Below, in pieces: positions 34,101-45,209 of a stretch of DNA of 64,000 nucleotides. Under the pieces are notes generated by a model that saw nothing but the letters and a program-made list of their open reading frames with translations, ran no database searches and was not told the DNA's origin. Position numbers and translations under genes: made by a program. The stretch spans positions 2,872,001 through 2,936,000 of the forward strand of contig NC_134167.1 in NCBI RefSeq assembly GCF_033958435.1, written 5' to 3'. The stretch is from Carettochelys insculpta (lineage: Eukaryota; Chordata; Testudines; Carettochelyidae). Within the stretch, counting starts at the first letter, position 1; the number at the start of each line of letters is the position of its first letter.

Positions 34101-37100
34101 AGGCTTGGTGCCCTGAGGACAGGGAATGAAGTCTTCTTTTTTTAAAAAAAGATGTGAGCTACGGGGACTTTTTGTTTACTAAAGGGAATTTCTGGGCAGC
34201 TTTCACATTGGGAAATCTTTCGTTGGCTCCTGCCCAAATACCTTTTTCTGGTCACACTCCCTGTAGACAAATTTGTGGCAGAGAAGGGCACTCCCTCATC
34301 TCATGACGTACAGCAGGAATATTTCTTGGAAAAGCTTTTTGATGGCCTAAACCGGAAATCTCATTTTTAGCCAGCCTCTTCCCGGATAATTAAATAACAT
34401 ACTCTGGGTTAAAAATATTGATCTGTCACTGCTGCTTCCTCTGCACTCCTCTTCTGTAGGGAAACCAGGGACCTGATTCTCAAGAGACCTTCTGTTGACT
34501 TTAGCAGGAGCCAGACTGGGCTCACTCCTGCCATGCAGAATAAACATTGTGCCCTTCAACGTGAAAGAGATGGTGTGAGCTGGCCACTATGTGAATTGTA
34601 TTCCCAAGAAAAAATTGGCAATCACTGGCACAGATAATCAGTGAGTTATATATGAGGGGAAAAGAGAGAAAACACTTCCCCAATAAATTCTCTTTCATGT
34701 CTCTAAGTTCTTGTTAGTCCTGGGAAAGTTTGTGCACAACCCTTTGGAGTTGCAGAGTGGAAACACCACCAGCAGCCAGAATCATTTTAGCAGAGACTTT
34801 CATTAGACCTACTTTCAGAGTCAGTTGAAATAGGTATGTCAAAACACTGTTATACCACAGAAAAGGCTTTTTAACTGGAATGTAAATTTTCATTCTGAAG
34901 TTGCATTTCAGACAATATTTTCGGGCGGGGGGGTGAGGTTCTTTTTGATGACGTAAGAAATCAGAGCCCGAAGAAAGACAATAAGCATTACAGTTTATTA
35001 TTTTGTTTCTTTTTGGAAACCCAAAATTGTTTAGGCTTTTAGCAAAATCAAAAATCAAACATTTTTGCTGAAAGTGGTCTTTGCACCCAAGAGCTTTCAG
35101 TATTCCATTTTGGGTTTCATTTAAAAAATTAAAATTTTATGTGGTACTTTTGGACCTCTTTGACTGACTTTATGTTTTCAAAACCACTTTCAATGTTAAC
35201 TAGTTACCTGAATTAACACAATATTTTCAATATTTATGGAACTTAAAATGGATCAATTACACTTGACAGTTATGTTCAGTGACTGCCACATTAGATGTGA
35301 TCAAGGAGCTGGGAGGTTGAGGGAGAAAACAGAATTCTAGTAGGTGCAGATGAATCAAAAGTGGCTTCATTACTGCTGTACTTGCAAGAGTCCTCCAAGT
35401 CCATTAAACTCTTCTGAGGAGTAAATGTTTTGTTCTGAGGACTAAAGTTACTCTCATGCTTAAGCAGGATCAGGTCATAAATGACTAGAGTCTTTTAGCA
35501 GTTTCATTGAAATCTTTTCTTACCATATGTATTTTAATTCTTTTTTGATAACATGTATTAACCACACTCTTTTACATGTACTATTTAGTAACCCTATTCA
35601 TTGTTTTAAGGATCACATGTGCATGATTGCAAAGAGACATGTTGCATTACTTTGGGGATGTTGCATGATTTGGCATGTTAGAGTATTTTGCCTACAGCAT
35701 TTATGCAGCTTACAAAAAGGCTGCAAGGTTGGGTTATCAGGAAATCCTTAGTCTGGTGCGACTCCTTTTGAAATCAGATGCACACTTTCAATTGACTTGA
35801 TTGGAAGTTGGACCAAACCCACAGTACATATGACGTATATGGAGCTAACATACGAATACATTATAAGGGGTGCTAACAGCCTCTATGGTTCCCAGTTGTA
35901 TTTCTATACAAGATTACAAAGACACTTCCACCCACAACATGAGTAACTTGATCCACACTTTACAGTCAGCGTCCATCTCTCCACCCACAGGGCAGAAAAC
36001 ATACAAGACCGTTTAATTTGCATCTGTATTTCTCAGGCTTCACAGCTGAGAGGAACATTCTGACAGTCAAGTTTACACAGGAAATAGATTTGATGTTCTG
36101 TAAATATAAACAGCTCAGAGCAAGCTTGTGCTAGGGGGAGTAAAGCTCACAATAAATAACCTTGATTCTTGGATTCTGAGGACTGGGTCAGGGGCACCCT
36201 GGACTGTGCTGGAAATAGTTGTTTAGTCTGCATGTAAATTGCTTGCGCAATGTGACATGAAAGACTGCTTCTCAGTCTAAGTGGCTGTTCACCTTTCTAT
36301 GAGCAGTTTAAGCTCATGAGGTCAAACTGTGTGCTGTGTTTTTCTCCCAGACACAGAAGATATGTAAGATCAAGTTTGTGCCACACTCCAGGCCTCCCTG
36401 TGATTGCAGAGAATGGAACAGCAGTGTGAGACCTTAGCATATGCTGTGCAAGCTTCCATTTTGTGCCCCTACATCAGCCCGGCAGATGGAAGCAAAGTTC
36501 ATTTTCTATGCCACTCCAATAGCAATGATTCATGAATTCCATTAGAAGCCCTATTTTACTAACTCACTGGGAGCTAAAGAGTTCATAACATTAAAAAACA
36601 ATCATAAATGGGAACATCTCAAAATGACAACAGGTGTGGTGCCTTTCACTTCCTTCTTGCCCATTAGTACAGAGATTTCCAAGGGACCAAAGGCAGGAGA
36701 ATGTGAAGGGATGTCCTCTTGTTCTTCACCAACATCACTTTCAAGTGACTGTTCTTGCTGTTGTTAGGCAGGATCGTTTATTCATAAGGTTATTGTTTCT
36801 CAAATCAAGGTGGTACAGGGTACACGTGCAGTGCCACTGAAATAAAATGCAGCCATCTTGGAGATGGCGAGTGCCTATGCAGACCAAACTATATTGCACA
36901 AAAGCTGGAGGATGGAAATATTGATCCTGGCTGAATGTGGGAGGGTCCCATGTGGTGAGAACAGGAGCTCATTTTTCAAAGATCTAATCCACTAAGCCCA
37001 ACAGGTACTTGATGCATCTGGCTTAGGAGGCCTAAAGCTCGGAAGAGCTACCATGCAAAATTGCAGTGTATCTGTCTTAGTGGTGGTTGAATGCAGGATC

Positions 37101-38047
37101 AGATCCTCAGCTGGTCTAAACTGGCATGGCTCCACTGAAAGGAATGGCCTGTGTTTCCATGATCTATCTCTTCTACAGATAGGGCAGTAGATTCAACAAG
37201 TTTCTGAATAGCTTTGGCTCATTGCTGAGCAAGACCAGAGGGAGCTCAGCACCCTCAGCATGAGTGACGTTTGCTCACATGAATAAGCCTTCCTGTACTC
37301 CAGCATCTGCCACTTACTAGTTAGGATGGGAAATTGAATTCAGGGGGAAGGCCCTACTGATTTTTTCTAAGCATGGATGGAATTCAGCTTCAGAACTTGG
37401 CTTTACAAATGAAGTAATCCTGGGTGAAAGTAGAATTTTAATTGACAGATTGATTTTTAAGCAAGCCATTCATTCAATTTTCTGTGGTGGTAGGTGAACC
37501 TTAAAAATTAGACAGTTCTTTCTTGATGTTTTAGTTATTATAAGGCAGACAGAAATATTAGCTTTTGAGAGGACTGGCCCTCTGAAGCCATTACAGTGAT
37601 GAGTAATAGCACATTGGCTTTTCTACAGATGCTCGAATGGACTGTGCAGCAATATCTTGTCTTTTTGAAATTAAAGTGAAGGTAAAAAATGTCCCAGCTT
37701 TCCAGTAACAAGAACATTTCAGCAGTTTTCCTCCACAGGCTGATTCCCATTTGACATGTTGTCTTCAGAATAATGGAGTCACAAGAAAACAGTTTGAAGT
37801 TTTCAGGTGCCTTGCAATAGATTTTGGAGACTGAGTCATAGCTAGAAGCATCATGGGCAACGCACAGAGGTCCCAGTTCAGATCTGGAAAGGAAAGACTT
37901 CCTTAAAACTCTCCTCTCCTGAGAAGCCTATGAAAACTTGGTGAGTCAACTGCTGTATTGAGACCATTGCCCGTAATGCTAACCAATATAGTCTCATGAT
38001 TTTCTTGTGCTTCCTTTGTCTGTAGCCCCTATTGTCTGTGATAAGCT
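31171..38047. other. Non-coding stretch, no gene seen
   Basis: Mostly unrecognised sequence. 31430-31490 ends in AAATGTAGACAAAGCTTGAG, perhaps a relic transposon end. 32095-32250 resembles a MIR-like SINE. An interrupted T-then-A run lies at 34136-34150. No open frame shows a domain. Confidence 0.4.
32095..32250 (+). repeat. MIR/CORE-SINE-like fragment
   Basis: ACTTTGGCAAGTTGCTCTCT, CCCATTCATAAAATGGAGGC and GGGATCTAGATAAGTGCCAT follow the plus-strand order of the MIR-like core (GGCAAGTCACTTCTCT, CCATCTGTAAAATGGGG, AAAGTGCTATAT). Confidence 0.5.
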
Positions 38048-38725
38048 CTTTAAGGCAGTGTGGTGGGGTGGACGAGGCCTAGAGGCCTCCTGCTGAAAGC
38101 CTTATGGCTTTGCCACACTTGTTCCAAATAAAGAGAATTGGAAAGGTCCTCCAGGCAGGCTAGAGTGGCTGCAGGGGAAACTGCCAATCAGGGACCCAGG
38201 AGAGCCCTATAAAAAGGAGCTACAGTAGCTGAGTCACACAGTTCCTGCTGGAGCTAAAAGAGTGCAGAGGAGTGCCTGGTTGCAAAGTGCCTTCAAACAG
38301 AACAGATAGCTCAGTGCTAGTAGGGAACAGGGGAGAGGGAGAGCTCTCAGCTGGTACTGGGCCTGAGCTTAGAAGAGCCCAGAGCTAAGAATAAGGCATT
38401 GGAGGCAGATGGGCCAAGGGCAAGTGGCTCAGGAAACTGAAGACAGTTTGAAGACAGGGATATGGATTTATGTGGCTTCTATTGTTAAGGTCCCTATGCT
38501 GGGAGCTGGAGTAGTGGGAGGGCCTGGGTCCCCTCCCATAGGCCCCTGGCGAAGGGCCTACCACTGGGCATCAAAAGGGAACTGAACTGTTAGGAGGCCT
38601 AGCTGAAGACTGGGACAAAACTATTGCCTCCAGGGAGGAAGCCCTAGGAGTACAGCCTGCTGGCAGTATACAGACTGGACACACCCAGCCAGATGGGGGC
38701 TCTTGTGAGAGGTGGGTGCTGATCT
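38048..38725 (+). mobile_element. Promoter-bearing repeat, possibly an LTR
   Basis: A block more GC-rich than its surroundings. It starts near TGTGGTGGGGTGGACGAGG and runs through GAGGCCTCCTGCTGAAAGCC and CACACAGTTCCTGCTGGAGC to the GGCTCTTGTGAGAGGTGG region. It has a well-spaced Pol II promoter: CCAAT at 38184-38188 and TATAAAAA at 38208-38215, with the downstream region starting about 30 bases later at CTGAGTCACACAG. I recall this text as a recurrent turtle repeat. The promoter layout fits a retrovirus-like or Gypsy-type LTR, but a TG...CA border pair and duplication are not clear, so the class is uncertain. No gag or pol coding sequence is next to it. Confidence 0.5.
38184..38215 (+). promoter_or_regulatory. 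CCAAT box and TATA box
   Basis: GCCAATCAGG (CCAAT 38184-38188) and CCCTATAAAAAGGAGC (TATA 38208-38215) have the spacing of a Pol II core promoter inside the repeat at 38048-38725. Confidence 0.6.
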
Positions 38726-38744
38726 CTTTACTGTTCATAACTGA

Positions 38745-38832
38745 AATTTTATTCTGTTTGTACAGAGCCTAGCACAATGTGGCCCTGGCTCATGGCTGGG
38801 GCTGTCAGGCACTGTGGCAATATCTATAATCA
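38745..38832 (+). repeat. SINE 3' tail fragment
   Basis: TTTGTACAGAGCCTAGCACA, ATGTGGCCCTGGCTCATG and the end ATCTATAATCAATAACAAAT match the 3' part of an amniote MIR-like SINE (TTGTACAGCGCCTAGCACAA ... AATAATAA). Confidence 0.6.
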
Positions 38833-39809
38833 ATAACAAATTAAGTGGACTTTCATGTCAGGCAATGTGCTTTTCACATGGTTATGAATTTTGGAAGCAC
38901 AGCATCTTCTTGATCTGCCTCAAGCCTGGGATTATTGGAGTTAGGAGTGTGAGATTGCTTTGCTGCCCTTTATGCCTTTGAAAAAAGTTTCAATCAGTTT
39001 GCACTGACACTCCATGGGAATTGGATGCCTAACTGGTCTTTGTCTTTTGAAATCCTTCCCCTAAAAGCTGTAGTTTGGGTTTGCAAATAAGGAGACATGG
39101 TGTGTGTGAGCAGTGATGAAGGTATTTCCATCATTGTATTCCATTTGCAGTGGTTAGAGGAACTAAACAGTTGTATTTATTGGTGTAATGAGTAGATAAA
39201 GCAAATAGGTCCTATAGGAATAACCTGCAACTCATGAAGAAATCAGTGGGAGACGAGGCTGCTCAGCAATGTGTGGGAGGTGCTCTGCACCTGAAAGGAT
39301 TAAGCCTGTGATGCAGTAAGAACTTGATACACAGGTGGGTTGGTAAGAAAGTGATCTCTGTGTCCTGTCCTCAGTCATGTGTTCTGGGCTGGGGTGACAC
39401 AAGTCTCATGCAGTGCTTGGGTCCATATTCATGGACTCCAGCGGCTGCTGTTGAAGGGTGATGGTCATCCCTGTGCAACAGTCCAGCATGATGTTCTGCA
39501 CCACATAAATCCCATCAGCTCCAATGTTGTATGGTGCTAGTCCTCTGCACTGATGCCCATTTCTCCATTAGAGAGTGGGTTTGTTGTGTAATCAGGGACT
39601 ATTTTTACAGTCACTTTCTAAGTCTAACCATACTGTAGTGTTTTGAGAAAAATGCAGTGTTCTAGGATCAACGTACAGCACTTTCTAAAGCCTGCAAAAC
39701 AACTTGCTTTGATTAACATGTCTCTCCCCTATACCCTATTTTTTATGAAGGACAAATATGTACATTGTATAATGAGAGAGAGACTAAAAATAAGTAAACT
39801 GAAGTCACC
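38833..39809. other. Non-coding stretch, no gene seen
   Basis: No gene or confident repeat recognised. Confidence 0.4.
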
Positions 39810-39812
39810 ATG

Positions 39813-40209
39813 GGCCATGTCTACACTATCCAAAAACTTCAAAATGGCCATGTAAATAGCCATTTCGAACTTTACTAATGAAGCGCTGAAATACATATTC
39901 AGCGCCTCATAAGCATGCGGGCGGCCGCGGCACTTCGAAATTGACACAGCTTGTCCAGATGGGGCTCCTTTTTGAAAGGACCCCGCCTACTTTGAAGTCC
40001 CCTTATTGCCATGATCAGATGGGGAATAAGGGCACTTCGAAGTAGGCGGGGTTCTTCCGAAAAGGAGCCCCGTCTGGATGAGCCGCGTCAATTTCGAAGT
40101 GCCACTGCCTCCCACATGCTAATGAGGTGCTGAATATGTATTTCAGTGCTTCATTAGTAAACCTCAAAATGGCCATTTTGAAGTTTTTTGGATAGCGTAC
40201 ATATAGGCC
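39813..40209. mobile_element. Long foldback MITE
   Basis: Starts GGCCATGTCTACACTATCCA and ends TGGATAGCGTACATATAGGCC. The two halves are reverse complements over most of their length: AAAACTTCAAAATGGCCAT pairs with ATGGCCATTTTGAAGTTTT, GCACTTCGAAATTGAC with GTCAATTTCGAAGTGC, and CCGCCTACTTTGAAGT with ACTTCGAAGTAGGCGG. This leaves a short centre near 40000-40025. The flanks ATG (39810-39812) and ATA (40210-40212) are a possible decayed 3-bp duplication. A NotI-type GCGGCCGC lies at 39921-39928. It has no coding capacity and belongs by its ends to the same GTCTACAC group as the 711-bp elements. Confidence 0.85.
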
Positions 40210-40212
40210 ATA

Positions 40213-41783
40213 AGGCCTAGACACTGCATACATTCATGTGGAAAGCTGAGCAGGGCTTCAAGGCCTCCTAGGATTTCTGTTTTTCTCTAAAGTTAAGGTA
40301 AAGAAAAAATGATGATTCACCTCAACAGGAACAAGATCATGTCCCTGACTATTTTTCAGGATTTGAATAGTATAGATAGGGCTTATGTCTCACTTGCTTG
40401 AAATGGATTTCACTCCATTGAGCTAAGTGGAATTTTTGTTGCCCTTCTCTGAACTTTTTTCTGATTTTGAATTTCTCTTTTTGAGACAAGATGACTAGAG
40501 CACCACACACTGTATTCAAGGTGTGGGTATACCATGTAACATCATTAAATTTTTATTTTATCACCTGCCCCTTTCCTAATGGTTTAACATTGTTGCCTTT
40601 TCTGAATTGACCATTGACCAGCTATTTTCTATGAACTATCCAAAATTATTCCAAGATCTTTCTTGAGTGGTAACAGCTACTTTAGACCCCACAAACTTTT
40701 GTGTGGTTAGGGTTATGTTTTCCAACATGTACTACTTTATATTTATCAGCACTGAATTTCATCTGTTTTGTTGCCTGATCACTGTTTTCTGTCACAGATG
40801 AGTAAGAAACTTACAGTAGATTTATTGTAGGCTGTTTTTTTTTTTTTTTCTGTCTTTGTCTCAGCTATTGAGATGTTCTTACCAAAGTATGGTAGTCCGC
40901 CAAATGTATTCACATTCCTAAATTGGTAGCTTAGAGGATGTATTGAGATAACCGACCAGACTTGAACTTTGGATACCCTTGACTAAATTTTGCATAAATA
41001 GTAAAAGCCTCTTGCCATTTTATTTGTAGAACAAATTAGGCTTTCCTTTTTTCCTTAAGTTCCTAACACCTTCACAAGATCAAAATTCCTACCATCTCCT
41101 CAGAAAAGATCTACAACTAGCCCTACTACCATCTGTATTCACCCCAGACTGAAAGCAGAAGGCTCCCATTGACATCAGCTGGAGCTGTGTGCCTAAACAT
41201 CCTGAGACTTCTTGACAAAATGCTTACAGAGCAGCTACACCATGCAGAACCTGAAGGTACATGCTCTGCAAATCTGGATAAGGTGGAATGAAATTCATGG
41301 TTTATATCATTACAGGGCAACGCCAATAGCTTTTGGGATTGGTGCAGCTACATCAATGTAGGTACACTGGGAGGTCAGGGAGCCAACAATTCCCTATGTA
41401 GACAAGGCCAAACTCTGTGATGGGTGAACATTGGAAGAATTGAATAAGCATTCAAAGAGAAGGCAGACACTGCAAAGTCTGGATTTGAACCTAGGTCCAA
41501 ATGTTCCAGATATTTGATATGTATAGGGGAGGAGATGGAGAAGAGTATATTTCAAGTCTGTTTTTTTTTTTCCCCTTGCTTCATGACAAAGCCTAAGGTC
41601 CTGAGTCTTTTTAAATTGATACTGGTGTCATTGCGTAACACTTCAATGCAAGTACTACAGTGTGGGGCAACCTTGTGCGACTGAGCTAGTAAATTTGAGA
41701 GAAGTTCAGATACATAGCAAAACTTTAGATTTTGTTTTACTTTGCAAGAGACTTTAACCCCAGTCTTATTAAAAAAATTTCAG
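40213..41783. other. Non-coding stretch, no gene seen
   Basis: A T run sits at 40835-40849. The motif CCCTATGTAGACAAGGCC at 41392-41409 looks like one end of an old hAT-like MITE, but its partner is not clear. No gene recognised. Confidence 0.4.
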
Positions 41784-41940
41784 GTTGTCAGGACTAACAG
41801 CTGAAACAGAACCTGAATGTTTCATGAAAGCAACATTTTTTTCTAATTTAACAGAAATGGACCCTTATTACTTTCGAGATGTTGGAAATAATCTTTTATT
41901 CTTAGCCCCTGATGATCATATGAGCTGGGACACTTTGCAG
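41784..41940 (+). CDS. Possible host exon, unrecognised
   Basis: A 157-base segment bordered by an acceptor-like TTTCAG (ending 41783) and a donor-like CAG|GTTAGA (from 41941). Only one frame is open: a spare G, then codons from 41785. The translation, running from LSGLTAETEPE to DHMSWDTLQ and containing MDPYYFRDVGNN, has a composition unlike the surrounding random frames (mixed acidic, aromatic and Trp residues, no low complexity). The frame continues past the donor to 42039, but the composition changes. The upstream pyrimidine tract is weak. I do not recognise the protein, and no partner exons are identifiable, so this may be chance. Confidence 0.25.
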
Positions 41941-42367
41941 GTTAGACTGAACTGCTTGCACTTCCCAGATAACATTTTATTTTTACCTGCTCTGATCTCT
42001 TTAATATTTTGTCACAATGAATGCCAAAGCTTTGTTTAATGTCCTGGTGAGATATTAACAGTAACCAGTGGAGATACAAGATGGCTATCAAAAGACAAAG
42101 ATGGATCCTACACAAGGCTGGCACAATTAGATTAAAAATAAATGATTCCTAAACTGATAGGTAGCAGCACACAGAAGCAAAATGCCTACAGATGCATTTC
42201 ATGTGAACAGAGTTGATGGTACTGAGCTATAAAAGGGTATTTTTTTAAAACAAACGTATTTAGCTGAATCATTTCAGACATCTTGCCATCCAAACAGGAA
42301 CACACACAAACGCACTGATCAGTCCTTTCATTGTCTATGGAAGTTGCATTTTTTTCTTGCATGTTGA
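41941..42367. other. Non-coding stretch, no gene seen
   Basis: AT-rich sequence between the possible exon and a Penelope fragment, with nothing recognised. Confidence 0.4.
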
Positions 42368-42490
42368 ATAGTGACAGAGCTGTGTTACTTTGTATTCTAT
42401 CAAAACAAAACAGTCATGTAGCACTTTAAAGGCTAACAGAATAATTTATTAGGTAATGAGCTTTTGTGGGACAGACCCACTTCTTCAGAT
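42368..42490 (-). mobile_element. Penelope-like element, 3' end only
   Basis: On the minus strand it reads ATCTGAAGAAGTGGGTCTGT, CCCACAAAAGCTCATTACCT, AATAAATTATTCTGTTAGCC and TTTAAAGTGCTACATGACTG, ending near AACACAGCTCTGTCACTAT. This is the 3' end of the Penelope family whose GIY-YIG coding region is at 45.2-46.3 kb. Confidence 0.8.
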
Positions 42491-43009
42491 AAGGCTTTTT
42501 TATTTGTGGGACAGATTCTGAGCTGATGTAACATAAATGGACATGCACTGATTTACACCACTGGAGAAGCTGGTGGGTAACACAATTCTTCTACTGATGG
42601 GACTGCATTTCTGCTCTATACAGACTTTGCATTGGGAAATTCATTGATTCCAGGGCAGTTATTTCTGATTTGCAACTGTCAGTGAGAAATGGAAGGAAAA
42701 ACTCCTAGGTATTTTGGGACCCATTATCTCAAGCATGGGCTCTTGGATGGGCCCCGTCCCCATACTATCTGAAGATCCAAGCCCAGAGAGGCTTGCATTT
42801 GCAGGGCTCAAGTTATCATGCTACAGATGGCTCATGGTCTCAAACCTAGGGTTCAAGCGAGCTTACAAACCTGAACTGTGATGTCAGATGCTAAAGTAAC
42901 AGTGTATAGCTGAGCCACACTAGTGCAAGTCTGCAGTGTAACTGTGAGGCATTCATGGTTCAATCTATAATATATTTATCCTTAAAATAACTTGTATGGT
43001 CAGGAAGTG
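42491..43009. other. Non-coding stretch, no gene seen
   Basis: Nothing recognised. Confidence 0.35.
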
Positions 43010-43158
43010 CTATTATGCTGCTGATATAGATGGGGAATGAAAGTACAGACAGGCTAAGAGATGTGCCATGTTCACATTGCAGGCCTACGGAGGAGCACAG
43101 AATTGATCGTGGGTCTCCTAACCTAGTGGCCAACCCACTGGACCATCTTCCCTCAGTA
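43010..43158 (-). repeat. MIR/CORE-SINE-like fragment
   Basis: ATAGATGGGGAATGAAAGTA, AGAGATGTGCCATGTTCACA, GAATTGATCGTGGGTCTCCT and CAACCCACTGGACCATCTTC follow the reverse-strand order of core, B box and A box. Confidence 0.65.
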
Positions 43159-44806
43159 GCAGTGGTGAGTTAATGTTCTAAAACTTGATTTTTTTTCCTT
43201 TCAATTTCCTCCTTTGGTTTAGAGACCCATGCACACATGGAGTTCTGATCCATTGCTCTAGGTGCAATTTTTTAATTCTTTAAATAGACAGTGATAGTGA
43301 TGGGGATAATGAGGATTTTCAGAGTACTTCCACAATGCTATCTGGGAAATGCAAGGGAACTCCAAGGGAGTTAAGTGCCATGAACACACTTGCAACTCAG
43401 TTGAAGTTCGGCACCTGATCCCCTCACACACTTTTGAAAATTTTCAGCTAAAATAAATGGCTTCCATAATTGCTCTTTGGTGTAACAGCCTCCGGCAAGA
43501 ACATGTTAAGATTCCTCCCCTCCTCTTTGCTTTATAGTGAAATAAATGGACTTATTCTCAGAGTACAACAGTGGGCATCCAGAGGTAGTACAGGTCCTAA
43601 ATATATTTGTTTCTTACCCTCACATCATCAAGAGTACTTAGTCACTTTGCTCCCATGAAAATCAATTTGAGCTAAGTGCCTAAATAGGTTTTGAGAAGCT
43701 GGGCTTCTATCTCCACCTTGTGTTAGTACCAGAGGTGCTCAAAGCACAAAAGGATTTTTTCTGTTCTTCCTGTGTGTTGAGCATTCATGATTTTCAAACA
43801 TAGGAGGCTAAAGTGACATTCCTAAATCTACCCTAATCTTCAGAAGCACTGAGCATCCAAAGTCTTTATAGCAGAACCCTTTCATTTTCATAAACAAGTG
43901 TTCTCAATGGGAACCACTGTTTGGTGCTGGTGAAAATCAAGTACGTGCCCAAACATGGATTTAGGAGCCGTCCTTTTAATTTCCCTTAATGAAAACAGCC
44001 ATCTAACTCACTTAAAAACAGCTCACAGCCTCCTGTTTCAGGTACGTGCATGTTGGAGCATGAGTTGCAGCAATGTTATCAGCTTTTTGTCTGTTCCCAG
44101 GCATACTTAGCCTGTTGTTGCCATAATAACTCAATGATTCCAGAGTTTTGGGGATGTGGAAACATAATTGTCCTTTCAGTTACTATGACAACAGTGAAAG
44201 AATACACTGCTAACAAACCAATGAATTCTTGGCAAGGCAAGCTGGTGAGCTTTTTAAAATCAGCACTTCCTGATTATCTGTACCCAGACAGAATTTCATA
44301 CTAGTGTGTCTGGAAAGGCCAGCCCTGTTGGAATTTCAGCAGCTGTTACAGTTCCTGTAGATTCTGCTGTTGAAGCAATTGTTGAAAAGCTTTTGTTGAG
44401 TAGGATTGGTTGTTAAAGAAGCTGAGGAGCTTGGGCACCAGCAAGGGCAAACTGATAGATGATACAGGAATGAAACAAAAATCATTTCACTGTTTTCCTG
44501 ATTGTATGGGTGCTGTAGAAGGAGAGGTTTCCAGCTACATGGTTTAAATTGTCAGATCTCTTTAAAAATATAACTTATTTTCAGGTGTTTGTAGCTCAGG
44601 AATTAGACACTCTATCTGTCCAGATGGAAAGTTCAATGTAAATTGCATTACTCATGAAGGGACAAGAAAAGTCATTTAGGGCCTCTTTGTTTGAGGATCA
44701 GGATAATATTCAAAGAATCTGTCTAAAAATTCTGATTTCCCAGCTGGGAAGCCCTTCTTCTCTGAGTACATTAAAAAGGGTGAGCAAATGTTTACTTACC
44801 TAACCT

Positions 44807-44841
<35 letters not shown>

Positions 44842-45209
44842 ACGTGTGTGTGTGTGTAAGCTTTTCCCTTATAAGAAGAGCCCAATGTTTCACTAGACCA
44901 CAGCTCCCTAGGAAGAGGACCAGGGTTTTTTCACATTGACCTCAATGATGCCAACCCATTGTACCCCCATTTGAGGATCTGATCCTATGTTGAGGGAGAG
45001 TACAATGCACTCATCAATAGTTAGAGGCCTAAATAAACTTGATTGTTTTCAGGTGTGCTTGATGGAACTCATTCTGAAGTCAGAGGTGCTCTGTACTTGT
45101 GAATATTCAGCTGCTTTTTAACTTAGGCTCCTAATCCTGAGCATAGATGTCTGACTTCAGGCAGTCTAATTTTAAGTCAGTAACTTAAAAATGGGTGTTT
45201 CAAACCATT
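43159..45209. other. Non-coding stretch with a (GT)n microsatellite
   Basis: 43310-43445 holds vocabulary of the old palindromic repeat (AGTACTTCCACAATGCTATC, GGGAGTTAAGTGCC, ACTTTTGAAAATTTTCAG). 44042-44244 has splice-like borders but an unconvincing translation and is not called. No gene recognised. Confidence 0.4.
44810..44857. repeat. (TG)n microsatellite
   Basis: About 48 bases of TG dinucleotides with one CACG interruption at 44841-44844. Such tracts can adopt Z-DNA and are often length-variable. Confidence 0.95.

Noticed and set aside
44042..44244. Possible exon between TTTCAG and GTGAGC
   Set aside because: The borders are acceptable, but the translation (Cys-rich, hydrophobic, no motif) looks random, and nothing links it to 41784-41940.
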